54,305 bases of DNA from Saprospiraceae bacterium (GCA_020627785.1 JAHDGF010000005.1:1-54305), one strand, 5' to 3'; positions 34,883 to 44,015 are shown, counted from the stretch's first letter. A program made the numbers and translations. Notes: generated by a model from the sequence alone, not told the origin.

Positions 34883-34955
34883 TGGTTTTCTTTTGGTCTC
34901 CTTTTAAAATTCGACAGATTTCACTAGCAAAACAGGTTAATAATGCCTTGAGAAT

Positions 34956-34969
34956 GAGATAAGTATCTC
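34956..34969. repeat. Short inverted repeat between the GT2 gene and rmlB
   Basis: GAGATA-AG-TATCTC, a perfect six-base inverted repeat followed by a T-rich tract, lies in the 170-base divergent gap. It is a candidate operator. No consensus promoter was found with confidence here. Confidence 0.25.
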
Positions 34970-35052
34970 TTATTATTATTTTTGTCTATCAAATTAGATT
35001 AATTGTAAATTATCCTCGTTTTAGGTTTATTTACAATCCAATTCAAGATTAT

Positions 35053-36105
35053 ATGCAAAACATTCTCATCACAGGTGCTTCCGGTTTTATTGGATCACAC
35101 GTAGTCAGGCATTTCCTAAGTAAGTATCCTGATTATACCCTCGTAAATCTGGATAAACTGACCTATGCAGGGAACCTTGAAAATCTCAGGGATATAGACC
35201 AGAATGAGAAATATCATTTTGAAAAGGTCGACATTTGCGATTTTGATGCAGTTCAAAAAGTCATTCAAAAGTACGAAATTGATAGCATAATCCACTTGGC
35301 TGCTGAATCTCATGTTGACCGCTCAATCTCCAACCCGACAGAATTTGTTCTGACCAATGTTTTAGGGACTGTGAATCTTCTCAATGCGGCTAAAGATTAC
35401 TGGAAAGACGATTTAGATAACCATATTTTTTATCATGTTTCAACAGATGAGGTTTATGGAACGCTAGGTGCTACAGGCCTATTTACAGAAGATACCCCCT
35501 ACGATCCCAGGTCACCTTATTCAGCAAGTAAAGCAAGTTCTGATCACTTTGTGAGGGCTTATTTACATACTTATGGAATGCCTGTAAAATTGTCAAATTG
35601 TTCTAATAATTATGGTTCGCATCAGTTTCCAGAAAAGCTAATTCCTTTGTTTATCAATAACATTAAAAATAAGAAGTCTCTTCCGGTTTATGGAGACGGA
35701 AAATATACGAGAGATTGGCTTTGGGTAGTGGATCATGCTAGAGCAATAGATGATGTTTTCCATAAAGGCAAAGTGGGTGAGACCTATAATATTGGTGGTT
35801 TTAATGAATGGCAGAATATGGATTTGATTCATGTACTAATAGAACAGATGGATGCAAAGTTGGGCAATGCCCCAGGAACTAGTAAGGAATTAATTACTTA
35901 CGTGAAAGATAGACCTGGTCATGATAAAAGATATGCCATCGATGCTAGTAAAATTGAAAAAGAACTAGGATGGCGTCCAAGTGTAACTTTTGAAGAAGGA
36001 TTATCTAAAACCATAGATTGGTATCTCGCCAATGAAGAATGGATGGAAAATGTCACCAGCGGACATTATAGAAAATATTACGAATCGATGTATGTGCATC
36101 GTTAA
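35053..36105 (+). CDS. rmlB: dTDP-glucose 4,6-dehydratase
   Basis: Second step of dTDP-sugar synthesis: converts dTDP-glucose to dTDP-4-keto-6-deoxyglucose using bound NAD. The Rossmann motif is ITGASGFIGSHV, the catalytic Tyr-x3-Lys is in YSASKASSDH (about 156-160), and HLAAESHVDRSI, STDEVYGTLG and DRPGHDKRYAID are family signatures. It has 350 residues, the usual length. It is first of the operon rmlB-rmlA-rmlC with short gaps of 30 and 24 bases. Confidence 0.97.
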   Translation: MQNILITGASGFIGSHVVRHFLSKYPDYTLVNLDKLTYAGNLENLRDIDQNEKYHFEKVDICDFDAVQKVIQKYEIDSIIHLAAESHVDRSISNPTEFVLTNVLGTVNLLNAAKDYWKDDLDNHIFYHVSTDEVYGTLGATGLFTEDTPYDPRSPYSASKASSDHFVRAYLHTYGMPVKLSNCSNNYGSHQFPEKLIPLFINNIKNKKSLPVYGDGKYTRDWLWVVDHARAIDDVFHKGKVGETYNIGGFNEWQNMDLIHVLIEQMDAKLGNAPGTSKELITYVKDRPGHDKRYAIDASKIEKELGWRPSVTFEEGLSKTIDWYLANEEWMENVTSGHYRKYYESMYVHR

Positions 36106-36135
36106 AACTGCATTTAACAACCAATAAAAAACTCA

Positions 36136-37002
36136 ATGAAAGGAATCATACTCGCTGGCGGAAAAGGAACAAGATTGTATCCTCTAACCACAGCCATAAG
36201 CAAGCAAATCATGCCAGTGTATGATAAGCCAATGATTTATTACCCCCTGTCAACTTTGATGATTGCAGGCATAAAAGATATCTTGATTATCTCATCCCCA
36301 GAACATTTACCATTATTTCAAGAACAACTTGGAGATGGGAGTGAACTTGGTTGTAACTTTAGTTATGTACCTCAGCACGAGCCCAACGGCTTGGCCCAGG
36401 CCTTTGTATTAGGTGAAGAGTTTATTGGGGACGATTCTGCCGCCTTAGTTTTAGGAGACAATATTTTTTATGGAAATGGTTTAAGTAAGATGATGCAATC
36501 TTGTTTCAAACCCGAAGGAGGTATTGTGTTTGCTTATCCAGTGACTGATCCTGAAAGATATGGTGTGGTAGAATTTGATAAGGATTTTAATGCTCTATCA
36601 ATTGAAGAAAAGCCTGAAAAACCTAAGTCAAATTTTGCAGTGCCTGGATTATATTTTTACGATAATTCAGTAGTTGAAGTAGCTAAAAATTTAAAACCTT
36701 CTGCTAGAGGAGAGTATGAGATTACGGATGTTAATAAGTATTATCTCGCTCAAGGCAAATTACAAGTTCGTCAAATGAGTAGAGGTTTTGCTTGGTTGGA
36801 TACAGGAACTCATGAATCATTATTAGAGGCTGGAGAATTTGTAAGAGTGATAGAGAAACGCCAAGGCTTGAAGATAGGATGTATTGAAGAGATCGCTTGG
36901 AAGATGAACTTTATAGATGACGAACAATTAAATAAGCTTGCGGTAAAGTATGAGAAATCTGGCTATGGTGGATATCTCGCTCGGTTGCTACAATCTTATT
37001 AA
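36136..37002 (+). CDS. rmlA: Glucose-1-phosphate thymidylyltransferase
   Basis: First step: glucose-1-phosphate plus dTTP gives dTDP-glucose. The nucleotidyltransferase signature is [13 protein letters not shown] at the N-terminus, followed by [12 protein letters not shown], the metal-binding region [30 protein letters not shown] and [14 protein letters not shown]. The length is 288 residues. It is the middle gene of the rml operon. Confidence 0.97.
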   Translation: MKGIILAGGKGTRLYPLTTAISKQIMPVYDKPMIYYPLSTLMIAGIKDILIISSPEHLPLFQEQLGDGSELGCNFSYVPQHEPNGLAQAFVLGEEFIGDDSAALVLGDNIFYGNGLSKMMQSCFKPEGGIVFAYPVTDPERYGVVEFDKDFNALSIEEKPEKPKSNFAVPGLYFYDNSVVEVAKNLKPSARGEYEITDVNKYYLAQGKLQVRQMSRGFAWLDTGTHESLLEAGEFVRVIEKRQGLKIGCIEEIAWKMNFIDDEQLNKLAVKYEKSGYGGYLARLLQSY

Positions 37003-37026
37003 ATTGAAAGGACAATCGAAGCATAT

Positions 37027-37575
37027 ATGAATATTATAGAAACGGATATTGAAGGGGTGCTCATATTTGAGCCAAGACTGTTTCACGATGATCGTGGTCA
37101 TTTTTATGAATCTTATCGTTTAGGAAATTTCACAGATAAAGATCCAAGCTTCAATTTCATACAAGAAAATCAATCCACTTCAAAGAAGGGTGTAATAAGA
37201 GGTTTACATTTTCAGAATCCTCCATTTGCGCAAGCGAAACTAGTAAGAGCCGTATCTGGAATCATTAAAGATGTTGCCGTTGATATACGAAAAAATAGTA
37301 AAACATACGGTCAAGTCGTTAGCTGTATTTTGTCTGCTGAAAATAAAAAACAATTGTTAGTCCCCGCTGGATTTGCGCATGGTTTCAGTGTCTTATCAGA
37401 AGAGGCAACGGTGATTTATAAAATAAGTTCTTACTACAATAAAGAAGCAGAATCTTCCATTCACCCTTTTTCAGAAGACTTAAACATCGATTGGGAAGTA
37501 AATGCTGAAGAGGCGATTCTTTCTGGAAAGGATAAAGAATCTATTTCTTTCAAAAATTTCCAAACTCAATTTTAA
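37027..37575 (+). CDS. rmlC: dTDP-4-dehydrorhamnose 3,5-epimerase
   Basis: Double epimerase acting on dTDP-4-keto-6-deoxyglucose. It has a cupin fold of 182 residues with FHDDRGHFYES, the catalytic His61 in RGLHFQ, a conserved Asp86 in VAVDIRKNSKTYG and Tyr131 in IYKISSYYN. No rmlD reductase follows; the next gene, murA, is convergent after only two bases. The final reduction to dTDP-rhamnose must be encoded elsewhere, or the keto-sugar feeds another branch. Confidence 0.95.
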   Translation: MNIIETDIEGVLIFEPRLFHDDRGHFYESYRLGNFTDKDPSFNFIQENQSTSKKGVIRGLHFQNPPFAQAKLVRAVSGIIKDVAVDIRKNSKTYGQVVSCILSAENKKQLLVPAGFAHGFSVLSEEATVIYKISSYYNKEAESSIHPFSEDLNIDWEVNAEEAILSGKDKESISFKNFQTQF

Positions 37576-37577
37576 TA

Positions 37578-38894
37578 TTAGAGTTCAACTCGCTCTAAAT
37601 CCGCTCCTAATTTTTTTAGACGACCTTCAATGTCTTGGTAGCCTCTATCAATTTGATGGATATTATGGATGGTGCTTTTACCCTCCGCACTCAAGGCAGC
37701 TATCAGCAAGGAAACTCCAGCTCTAATATCTGGAGAACTCATGGTTATGCCTTTTAACGGGAATCTTCTTTCGAGACCAATCACTGTTGCTCTGTGAGGA
37801 TCACATAGAATAATCTGAGCTCCCATGTCAATTAATTTATCAACAAAGAAAAGTCTACTTTCAAACATTTTCTGATGTATGAGAACACTGCCTTTTGCTT
37901 GAGTGGCTGCAACTAAAAGTATACTCATAAGGTCAGGCGTAAATCCTGGCCAAGGTGCATCATAGACGGTTAATATGCTGCCATCAATGAAGTTCTGTAT
38001 TTCATATTGTTCCGATCCATCAATCAACAAATCGTCCCCTTCAAACTGAATATCTAAACCAATCTTTCTGAAAGTAGAAGGAATATTTCCAAGCATTTTC
38101 TGCTGAACATCTTTGATTCTGATCTTTGATTCAGTCATGGCAGCTAGCCCTATAAAACTTCCAATCTCTATCATATCTGGAAGGCATCTATGCTCTGTAC
38201 CATTCAGAGAATTTACTCCTGTTATCGTCAAAAGATTTGAACCAATGCCATCAATTTTGGCACCCATTCTTACAAGCATCGAACACAGTTGTTGCAGATA
38301 TGGTTCGCACGCGGCATTGTAGATGGTTGTTACACCTTCAGCAAGTACTGCAGCCATCACAATGTTGGCAGTACCTGTGACTGAAATCTCCTCCATGTGA
38401 ATGTAAGCACCTTTTAATTTATCCGCGGCAAGGAAAAAATTATCCTCATCGGCGTCATATTTAAATTCTGCTCCAAGAACTTTAAATCCATAAAAGTGAG
38501 TGTCCAGTCTTCTCCTTCCTATTTTATCCCCTCCCGGCTTAGGTAAAAAAGCTTTGCCAAATCTGGCCAAAAGTGGTCCCATAAGCATGACACTACCTCT
38601 GATTCTCTTGGCATTATCCAAGTAGTCTTTCGATGCAAAGTATTCTAGATCGATATTATTCGCCTGAAAAGTATAGCTATGATCGTCGTGCTTATCTATA
38701 ACGACGCCTAGTCCTTTTAGCAGGGATATTAGTTTTCTGACATCTAAGATGTCTGGAATGTTGTTAATTCTAATTTTTTCGGCACTTAGAAGCACCGCTG
38801 ATATGATTTGTAAGGCTTCATTTTTGGCCCCTTGTGGAACCAAGGTTCCGTTTAATTTATTACCACCTTGGACAATGAATGCTTGATTACTCAT
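37578..38894 (-). CDS. murA: UDP-N-acetylglucosamine 1-carboxyvinyltransferase (MurA) with Asp at the catalytic Cys position
   Basis: First committed step of peptidoglycan synthesis: transfers enolpyruvate from PEP to UDP-GlcNAc. It has an inside-out alpha/beta barrel of two domains and 438 residues. Lys24/Asn25 (GAKNEAL) correspond to the substrate-binding Lys22/Asn23 of E. coli. The loop that normally holds Cys115 reads KPGGDKIGRRRLD, so Asp123 replaces Cys (codon 38526-38528). Asp-type MurA enzymes (Mycobacterium, Chlamydia) are active but not alkylated by fosfomycin. It is convergent with rmlC after two bases, with no terminator between. Confidence 0.95.
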   Translation of the reverse strand: MSNQAFIVQGGNKLNGTLVPQGAKNEALQIISAVLLSAEKIRINNIPDILDVRKLISLLKGLGVVIDKHDDHSYTFQANNIDLEYFASKDYLDNAKRIRGSVMLMGPLLARFGKAFLPKPGGDKIGRRRLDTHFYGFKVLGAEFKYDADEDNFFLAADKLKGAYIHMEEISVTGTANIVMAAVLAEGVTTIYNAACEPYLQQLCSMLVRMGAKIDGIGSNLLTITGVNSLNGTEHRCLPDMIEIGSFIGLAAMTESKIRIKDVQQKMLGNIPSTFRKIGLDIQFEGDDLLIDGSEQYEIQNFIDGSILTVYDAPWPGFTPDLMSILLVAATQAKGSVLIHQKMFESRLFFVDKLIDMGAQIILCDPHRATVIGLERRFPLKGITMSSPDIRAGVSLLIAALSAEGKSTIHNIHQIDRGYQDIEGRLKKLGADLERVEL

Positions 38895-39002
38895 TAATAT
38901 TATTTAATTCCTTGAATTATAAGCCCGAATATATTAAATATTATCATAATATAATTAAATATGTCTCTCAACTCTTATATATTTGGACTAAATCCAATAG
39001 GG

Positions 39003-39034
39003 TTGATTTAAATGGGTAATAACCCCTAATTTTG
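39003..39034 (+). promoter_or_regulatory. Candidate Bacteroidota-type promoter of the GH113-like gene and panC
   Basis: TTG at 39003-39005, a 21-base spacer, and an exact -7 box TAATTTTG at 39027-39034, 37 bases before the ATG. Confidence 0.6.
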
Positions 39035-39070
39035 CAACCATAAAATTTAACCTTAAGATTTCTCATATAG

Positions 39071-40084
39071 ATGTTTTCATTATCCAGATTTAGCCTAGTT
39101 TTCTTATCCTTTTATTTAATATGCCCGAGTCTTTATGGACAAAAAATAAAAGGGATTACTGTGGTTGCGCCCCCTTCAGAGTACCAGGATAACCCCATGA
39201 AACCCTTGCAAGAAATTAACACCGATTACATCAAAGTGGTCCCTTATGGATTTTCTAGAAAAGGGGAGACTAATATTGTATTCGATATGGACAGACAATG
39301 GTGGGGCGAACGCACAGAAGGTGTTGTTAAAACCATTCGATTGGCCAAGGAATCAGGACTAAGCGTTATGCTCAAACCACAAATTTATGTACCTGGATCA
39401 TGGATAGGCGATTTAGATTTTGAGACGGAAGTAGAATGGGAAGAGTGGGAGGAAAATTATAGAACTTTCATCTTACATTATTTAAGAATAGCCATAGATG
39501 AAGAAGTTGAAATTTTTTGTCTAGGGACCGAGAATAAAATATCTGTAAAAAAGCGTCCGCAATTCTGGATAAATTTGATTGAAGATATGCGTCAGGAATT
39601 TCCTGGTTTGCTCACCTATTGCTCAAATTGGGATTCATACAGCAATGTGGTTTTTTGGCCTTTGTTAGACTTTATTGGAGTGTCAGCATATTTTCCTATC
39701 AATGAAGATAAAACACCTACAGTTAATCAGTTAGTTAAGGACTGGAAACCAATTGTCTCCAAATTAAAAGACTATTCTAATGAGCAAGGAGTACCAATGT
39801 TGTTCACTGAGTATGGATATCTAAGTGTAGATGGTTGTGCCGGTAAAACTTGGGAGTTAGAAAAAAAGGTGCGAAGATTAGATATTAATGAACAAGCACA
39901 AGCCAATGCTTTACAAGCTCTTTATATGGCTTTTGGGAAAGAGGATTTTTGGGCTGGTGGCTTTTTATGGAAATGGTTTCCTGAGAATATGGGCCACGAA
40001 GGGTATTTTGAACGGGATTATACACCGCAAGGAAAAATAGGATTAGAAGTTATCAGGAAAAATTTTGAAAGAGATTATCAATGA
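39071..40084 (+). CDS. Exported glycoside hydrolase, GH113-like
   Basis: The signal peptide ends near PSLYGQ. The rest fits a single TIM barrel of the GH-A clan: strand-4 acid/base Glu154 in FCLGTENKI and strand-7 nucleophile Glu247 in MLFTEYGY, with WWGERTEGVVK and LKPQIYVPGSWIGD in the expected places. The nearest family I can name is GH113 (beta-mannanases), but the substrate is uncertain. At 337 residues it has no binding module. Its stop overlaps the panC start by four bases (ATGA), so it is translationally coupled to a coenzyme gene, an odd pairing. Confidence 0.75.
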   Translation: MFSLSRFSLVFLSFYLICPSLYGQKIKGITVVAPPSEYQDNPMKPLQEINTDYIKVVPYGFSRKGETNIVFDMDRQWWGERTEGVVKTIRLAKESGLSVMLKPQIYVPGSWIGDLDFETEVEWEEWEENYRTFILHYLRIAIDEEVEIFCLGTENKISVKKRPQFWINLIEDMRQEFPGLLTYCSNWDSYSNVVFWPLLDFIGVSAYFPINEDKTPTVNQLVKDWKPIVSKLKDYSNEQGVPMLFTEYGYLSVDGCAGKTWELEKKVRRLDINEQAQANALQALYMAFGKEDFWAGGFLWKWFPENMGHEGYFERDYTPQGKIGLEVIRKNFERDYQ

Positions 40085-40929
40085 AAATAATCAATACCGT
40101 AAAGGAATTACAGTTAGAACTAAAAAAGCAAGGTAAAAAGTCTATCGGATTTGTGCCTACCATGGGAGCATTACATAAGGGGCACATCGCATTGATGAAG
40201 CAATCCATCAAAGAAAACGATTTGACCGTGGCGTCCATTTTTGTAAACCCGACTCAGTTTAATGCCAAATCTGATTTAGATAAGTACCCTAGGACACTGA
40301 AAGCAGATTCTGAAAAGCTTACCAAAGCTAAAGTGGATTATCTATTTGCACCCTCGGTAAAAGAAGTTTACCCTAAGGGAATGAAAAGTAAATTGAAGGT
40401 AAATCTGAAAGGATTAGATAAGCAATTAGAAGGTGCATTTCGGCCGGGGCATTTTGAAGGAGTAGTTCAGGTTGTCCATAGATTGCTAGACATAGTGAAG
40501 CCGACCAGGCTCTATATGGGGCAGAAAGATTTTCAGCAGTTTACCATCATTGGTCAGATGATCAAGAACCTACGTATGAAGGTTGAGCTTGTAGTGGTCC
40601 CGATTCAGAGAGATAAAGATGGATTGGCCTTAAGTTCAAGAAATGTAAGGTTAACAAAGGCTAAAAGAAAGTGGGCACCGATTATCTATCAAAATTTAAA
40701 GAAGGCGAAAAGACAGGTCGGGAAAAAACCGATTGAAGAGTTGTGTGCAGAAGTGATGGTAGCCCTAGGGAAGCCACGTGGGTATAAGCCAGAGTATTTT
40801 AGTATCATTGATGGACATACTTTAAAGGAAGTAAAGGAATGGGATGACTCGGATTATCTCATTGGTGTGACAGCAGTCTGGGCAGGGGAGGTTAGGCTGA
40901 TTGATAATATGATATTGAAAAAGAAATAG
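40081..40929 (+). CDS. panC: Pantothenate synthetase
   Basis: Joins pantoate and beta-alanine with ATP to make pantothenate (coenzyme A pathway). It has a cytidylyltransferase-type fold with the nucleotide motif PTMGALHKGH (26-35), FVNPTQF, the pantoate site YMGQKDFQQFTIIGQM and the KMSKS-like loop LALSSRNVRL. The length is 282 residues. It overlaps both neighbours: four bases with the hydrolase and one with the next membrane-protein gene. panD is not beside it. Confidence 0.95.
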   Translation: MKIINTVKELQLELKKQGKKSIGFVPTMGALHKGHIALMKQSIKENDLTVASIFVNPTQFNAKSDLDKYPRTLKADSEKLTKAKVDYLFAPSVKEVYPKGMKSKLKVNLKGLDKQLEGAFRPGHFEGVVQVVHRLLDIVKPTRLYMGQKDFQQFTIIGQMIKNLRMKVELVVVPIQRDKDGLALSSRNVRLTKAKRKWAPIIYQNLKKAKRQVGKKPIEELCAEVMVALGKPRGYKPEYFSIIDGHTLKEVKEWDDSDYLIGVTAVWAGEVRLIDNMILKKK

Positions 40930-41960
40930 TGAATTTTAAAAATATTCTGAAGTACCTCGTTTTTTTAGGCATTGGAATTTTGATTCTTGTGCTTATGTGG
41001 AATGGACAATCCGCCTCTTATTTAGCTCAATGCGCACAAGATGGAATTCCCGCAGAGAATTGTAGTTTGTTCGATCGTATTGTGATGGACTTCAAATCTG
41101 TCAATTGGTTATGGATAATTTTTATTCTGGGAATATACATGCTCAGTAATATATTTCGAGGATTGCGCTGGGTGCAATTGTTTGAGCCTCTGGGTTATAC
41201 TCCTCGTTTTATCAATATTTTCTGTACCATGATGCTTGGGTATTTTGCCAATTTAGGTGTGCCGCGTTCAGGGGAGTTCATTCGAGCTGGTGCGATCAGT
41301 AAGTATGAGAATATACCAGTCGAACAATCCTTTGCGACCATCGTCATAGGCCGTATAGTTGACGTTCTATTTTTACTGTTGATTCTTGGTTTAGCTTTTC
41401 TATTGAGTTATGACATTTTTGTAGATTATTTTGCTCAGAATTTCAACATTGAAACAAAAACAATTCTGATTTATTTGGGGATCTTAATTTTATTTGGCGT
41501 CCTTGGAATTTTGGTCCTTAGATATTTTTTGACTCGACCGGAAGAGGGACAAAGTTCCTTTATAAAGAAATTGAAGGGTTTAATTTTAAATTTTTTAGAA
41601 GGCCTTAAATCAATTACTCAAGTTGAAAATAAATCATTGTTTTGGTTGTACTCTTTGGGTATATGGGTTTGTTATTATCTCATGACTTACCTTTGCTTTT
41701 TCGCTTTTGAACCTACCCAACATTTAGGAGCCATTGCTGGTTTGGTGGTGTTTGTTTTTGGTACGCTTGGCATCGTTTTTCCTTCGCCTGGTGGGATGGG
41801 TAGCTACCACTTTTTAGTAACCCAAGCTTTGATCATTTTAGGTTTGAGCAGCATAGATTCATTTTCCTTCGCCATGATTTTGTATTTTTCAATTCAGTTA
41901 TTTGGAAATATATTATTTGGAATTTTCTCATTAGTCACATTACCAATTGTTAACCGTTGA
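40929..41960 (+). CDS. Flippase-like membrane protein (lysylphosphatidylglycerol synthase TM family)
   Basis: A 343-residue inner-membrane protein with about eight hydrophobic segments. The family signatures are NIFRGLRWVQLFEPLGY, MLGYFANLGVPRSGEFIRAG and a late FVFGTLGIVFPSPGGMGSYH. This is the membrane domain of MprF/AglD-type proteins; stand-alone copies are of unsettled function, possibly lipid or lipid-linked sugar flipping. The GTG start overlaps the panC stop by one base, and the stop overlaps the next gene by four, so it is within an operon. Confidence 0.85.
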   Translation: MNFKNILKYLVFLGIGILILVLMWNGQSASYLAQCAQDGIPAENCSLFDRIVMDFKSVNWLWIIFILGIYMLSNIFRGLRWVQLFEPLGYTPRFINIFCTMMLGYFANLGVPRSGEFIRAGAISKYENIPVEQSFATIVIGRIVDVLFLLLILGLAFLLSYDIFVDYFAQNFNIETKTILIYLGILILFGVLGILVLRYFLTRPEEGQSSFIKKLKGLILNFLEGLKSITQVENKSLFWLYSLGIWVCYYLMTYLCFFAFEPTQHLGAIAGLVVFVFGTLGIVFPSPGGMGSYHFLVTQALIILGLSSIDSFSFAMILYFSIQLFGNILFGIFSLVTLPIVNR

Positions 41961-42436
41961 AGTTAGATCCTAGCATAAAAATATTCAGGTCGGATGAATG
42001 GGATAAGGCAAGTGCTTTATTACAACATGTACCTATTGTATTTACGAATGGCTGCTTCGATATTTTACATCCTGGTCATTTAATGTATTTACAAGAGGCA
42101 TCTGGCCTTTCGGCAAATTTTATAGTCGGTTTAAATAGCGATGAATCCATACAAAAATTAAAAGGTCCTGAAAGACCGATTAATGACTTTACCTACCGGG
42201 CAACCATGCTTGCCGCTTTGCCATTTGTTGATCAAGTGATTGAATTTAAAGAAGATACCCCTTTACGCCTAATTGAAAAACTGCAACCTCAAGTTTTAGT
42301 GAAGGGAGGAGACTATGAGAAAAAGGATATTGTGGGAGCAGAGCAAGTAGAGAAGAGGGGAGGAAAAGTTTGTATCATTCCTTTTCTTGAAGGGTATTCC
42401 ACCACGGATTTAATAGAACGCATTAAAAATTCCTAA
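41957..42436 (+). CDS. Sugar-phosphate nucleotidyltransferase, RfaE2/HldE C-domain-like
   Basis: A 159-residue cytidylyltransferase-like fold with FTNGCFDILHPGHLMYLQ (HxGH motif), IVGLNSDESIQKLKGPERP and VLVKGGDYEKKDIVGAE. It corresponds to the adenylyltransferase half of HldE, which makes ADP-heptose from heptose-1-phosphate. The kinase half is not here, as in organisms with split RfaE1/RfaE2. In Bacteroidota without heptose the substrate could be another sugar phosphate. The start is TTG, overlapping the previous stop by four bases. Confidence 0.85.
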   Translation: MKLDPSIKIFRSDEWDKASALLQHVPIVFTNGCFDILHPGHLMYLQEASGLSANFIVGLNSDESIQKLKGPERPINDFTYRATMLAALPFVDQVIEFKEDTPLRLIEKLQPQVLVKGGDYEKKDIVGAEQVEKRGGKVCIIPFLEGYSTTDLIERIKNS

Positions 42437-42439
42437 GAA

Positions 42440-43228
42440 ATGATAGTTTCGGATTTGCTTGATTTTTTTGAAAAAATTGCCCCTTTACATTTGCAGGAAA
42501 GTTATGACAATGCAGGATTACTCACGGGTAATCTGAGTATGGAAATAACCGGAGTTTTAACCTGTTTGGATTCAACGGAGGAGGTAATCCAAGAAGCGAT
42601 AAATAAAAAACTGAACGTGGTCGTCGCTCATCATCCGATTATTTTCAGTGGTTTGAAGCAATTGACAGGATCAACTTATATAGAGCGGACGATCCAAATG
42701 GCCATCAAACATGATATAGCCATTATCGCCATGCATACCAATTTGGATAATGTTTATCAAAATGGTGTAAATCAAAAGATTGCTAATCAAATCGGTCTGA
42801 TTGACCAAAAAATCCTCAAACCTAAGAATCCAGACGTTCCAGAGGTCGGTTCTGGAGTGATTGGAAGGCTATCAGAGCCTAAATTGGCCATGGATTTCTT
42901 GAAAGGGTTGAAGACTAAAATGGAGGTAAATTGTATAAAATACACAGCTTTGGTCCATAAAAACATTGAAAAAGTGGCTGTTGCAGGTGGTTCAGGTGGG
43001 TTTTTGCTGCAGGATGCCATCAATCAAGGAGCTCAAGTGTTCATCACTTCGGACTATAAGTACCATGAATTTTTCGATGCCAATGGTAAAATAGTCATCG
43101 CAGACATAGGCCATTATGAGAGCGAACAGTTTACAATTAGCCTTTTAAGGGAGTTAATAAATGATAATTTTACTACCTTTGCAGCCCACTCTACATTAGT
43201 GGTGACTAATCCAGTTAAATATTTATAA
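42440..43228 (+). CDS. Nif3-like dinuclear metal protein
   Basis: Nif3/YbgI family (GTP cyclohydrolase I type 2 homologue). Metal-binding residues are in VVAHHPIIFSG, AMHTNLDN and DIGHYESEQF. At 262 residues it matches the short E. coli YbgI form. From memory, many Bacteroidota versions are ~365 residues with an inserted PII-like domain, which is lacking here. The biochemical role of the family is unsettled. It starts three bases after the preceding stop and is followed by the zinc-ribbon gene, a pairing that recurs in Bacteroidota. Confidence 0.9.
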   Translation: MIVSDLLDFFEKIAPLHLQESYDNAGLLTGNLSMEITGVLTCLDSTEEVIQEAINKKLNVVVAHHPIIFSGLKQLTGSTYIERTIQMAIKHDIAIIAMHTNLDNVYQNGVNQKIANQIGLIDQKILKPKNPDVPEVGSGVIGRLSEPKLAMDFLKGLKTKMEVNCIKYTALVHKNIEKVAVAGGSGGFLLQDAINQGAQVFITSDYKYHEFFDANGKIVIADIGHYESEQFTISLLRELINDNFTTFAAHSTLVVTNPVKYL

Positions 43229-43241
43229 ATCAACAAGTTAA

Positions 43242-43994
43242 ATGGCTACACAGACAAGCTCAGTTGAAGAAAAATTACAAGCCTTATTCGATCTTCAGAC
43301 CATCGATTCTCAAATAGATGGTTTTCAGGTCTTAAAGGGACAACTACCCATTGAAGTTAGCGACCTAGAAGACGAAATTGCAGGTCTTGAAACCAGAGTT
43401 GCTAAGCTTGCAGAACAACTGCAGGACAATAACGATGAAATAAGTAAGCACAAAGAAAATATCATCTCCTCGAATGCTTTGATTGAAAAGTATAACAAGC
43501 AACTTGATGAGGTGAAAAACAATAGAGAATATGAAGCTCTTACAAAAGAGATTGAGCTTCAAAATCTTGAAAATCAGTTATCCGAGAAGAAGATTAGAGA
43601 AGGGCAAGTATCAGTTGAAAGAAGAAAAGAGCTGCTAGATGCTGCTAATGAGAAGTTAGAAGGGAAGAAAGAAGATCTAGGGAAGAAAAAAGTAGAGTTG
43701 GATCAGATCATCGAGAAAACAGAAAAAGAAGAAACAAAACTTCGCAAGAAATCGGAAAAGACAAGAAAGTCTATTGAAGAAAGATTACTAGCTTCATATG
43801 ATAGAATCCGATCTCGATACAAGAATGGTTTAGCTGTTGTAACCATTAAAAGATTTGCTTGCGGTGGATGCTTCAATAGAATCCCACCTCAGACTCAAAT
43901 CGAATTGATTTCATACAAAGCAATATTGGCTTGTGAGCACTGTGGAAGAGTATTGGTAGATAACAATATTGCAGGATATACAGAAGAAGATTAA
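43242..43994 (+). CDS. Coiled-coil protein with C-terminal C4 zinc ribbon
   Basis: A 250-residue cytoplasmic protein. Residues ~30-180 are a long antiparallel-type coiled coil rich in Glu and Lys. The C-terminus is a zinc ribbon with Cys207/Cys210 (FACGGCF) and Cys231/Cys234 (ACEHCGR). This is the DUF164 type, whose Chlamydia/Helicobacter members have been linked to regulation and nucleic-acid binding. It is co-oriented with nif3 (13-base gap) and ends the operon at a terminator. Confidence 0.9.
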   Translation: MATQTSSVEEKLQALFDLQTIDSQIDGFQVLKGQLPIEVSDLEDEIAGLETRVAKLAEQLQDNNDEISKHKENIISSNALIEKYNKQLDEVKNNREYEALTKEIELQNLENQLSEKKIREGQVSVERRKELLDAANEKLEGKKEDLGKKKVELDQIIEKTEKEETKLRKKSEKTRKSIEERLLASYDRIRSRYKNGLAVVTIKRFACGGCFNRIPPQTQIELISYKAILACEHCGRVLVDNNIAGYTEED

Positions 43995-44015
43995 TAGCAA
44001 TCGCTATACATATTT

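Noticed and set aside
12130..42118. Second repeat family GCCTTTCGGCAAAT (12130-12143 and 42105-42118)
   Set aside because: Only two copies, and both encode LSAN in the same frame, so coincidence is likely. It is mentioned only as a possible stem-lengthened relative of the main motif.
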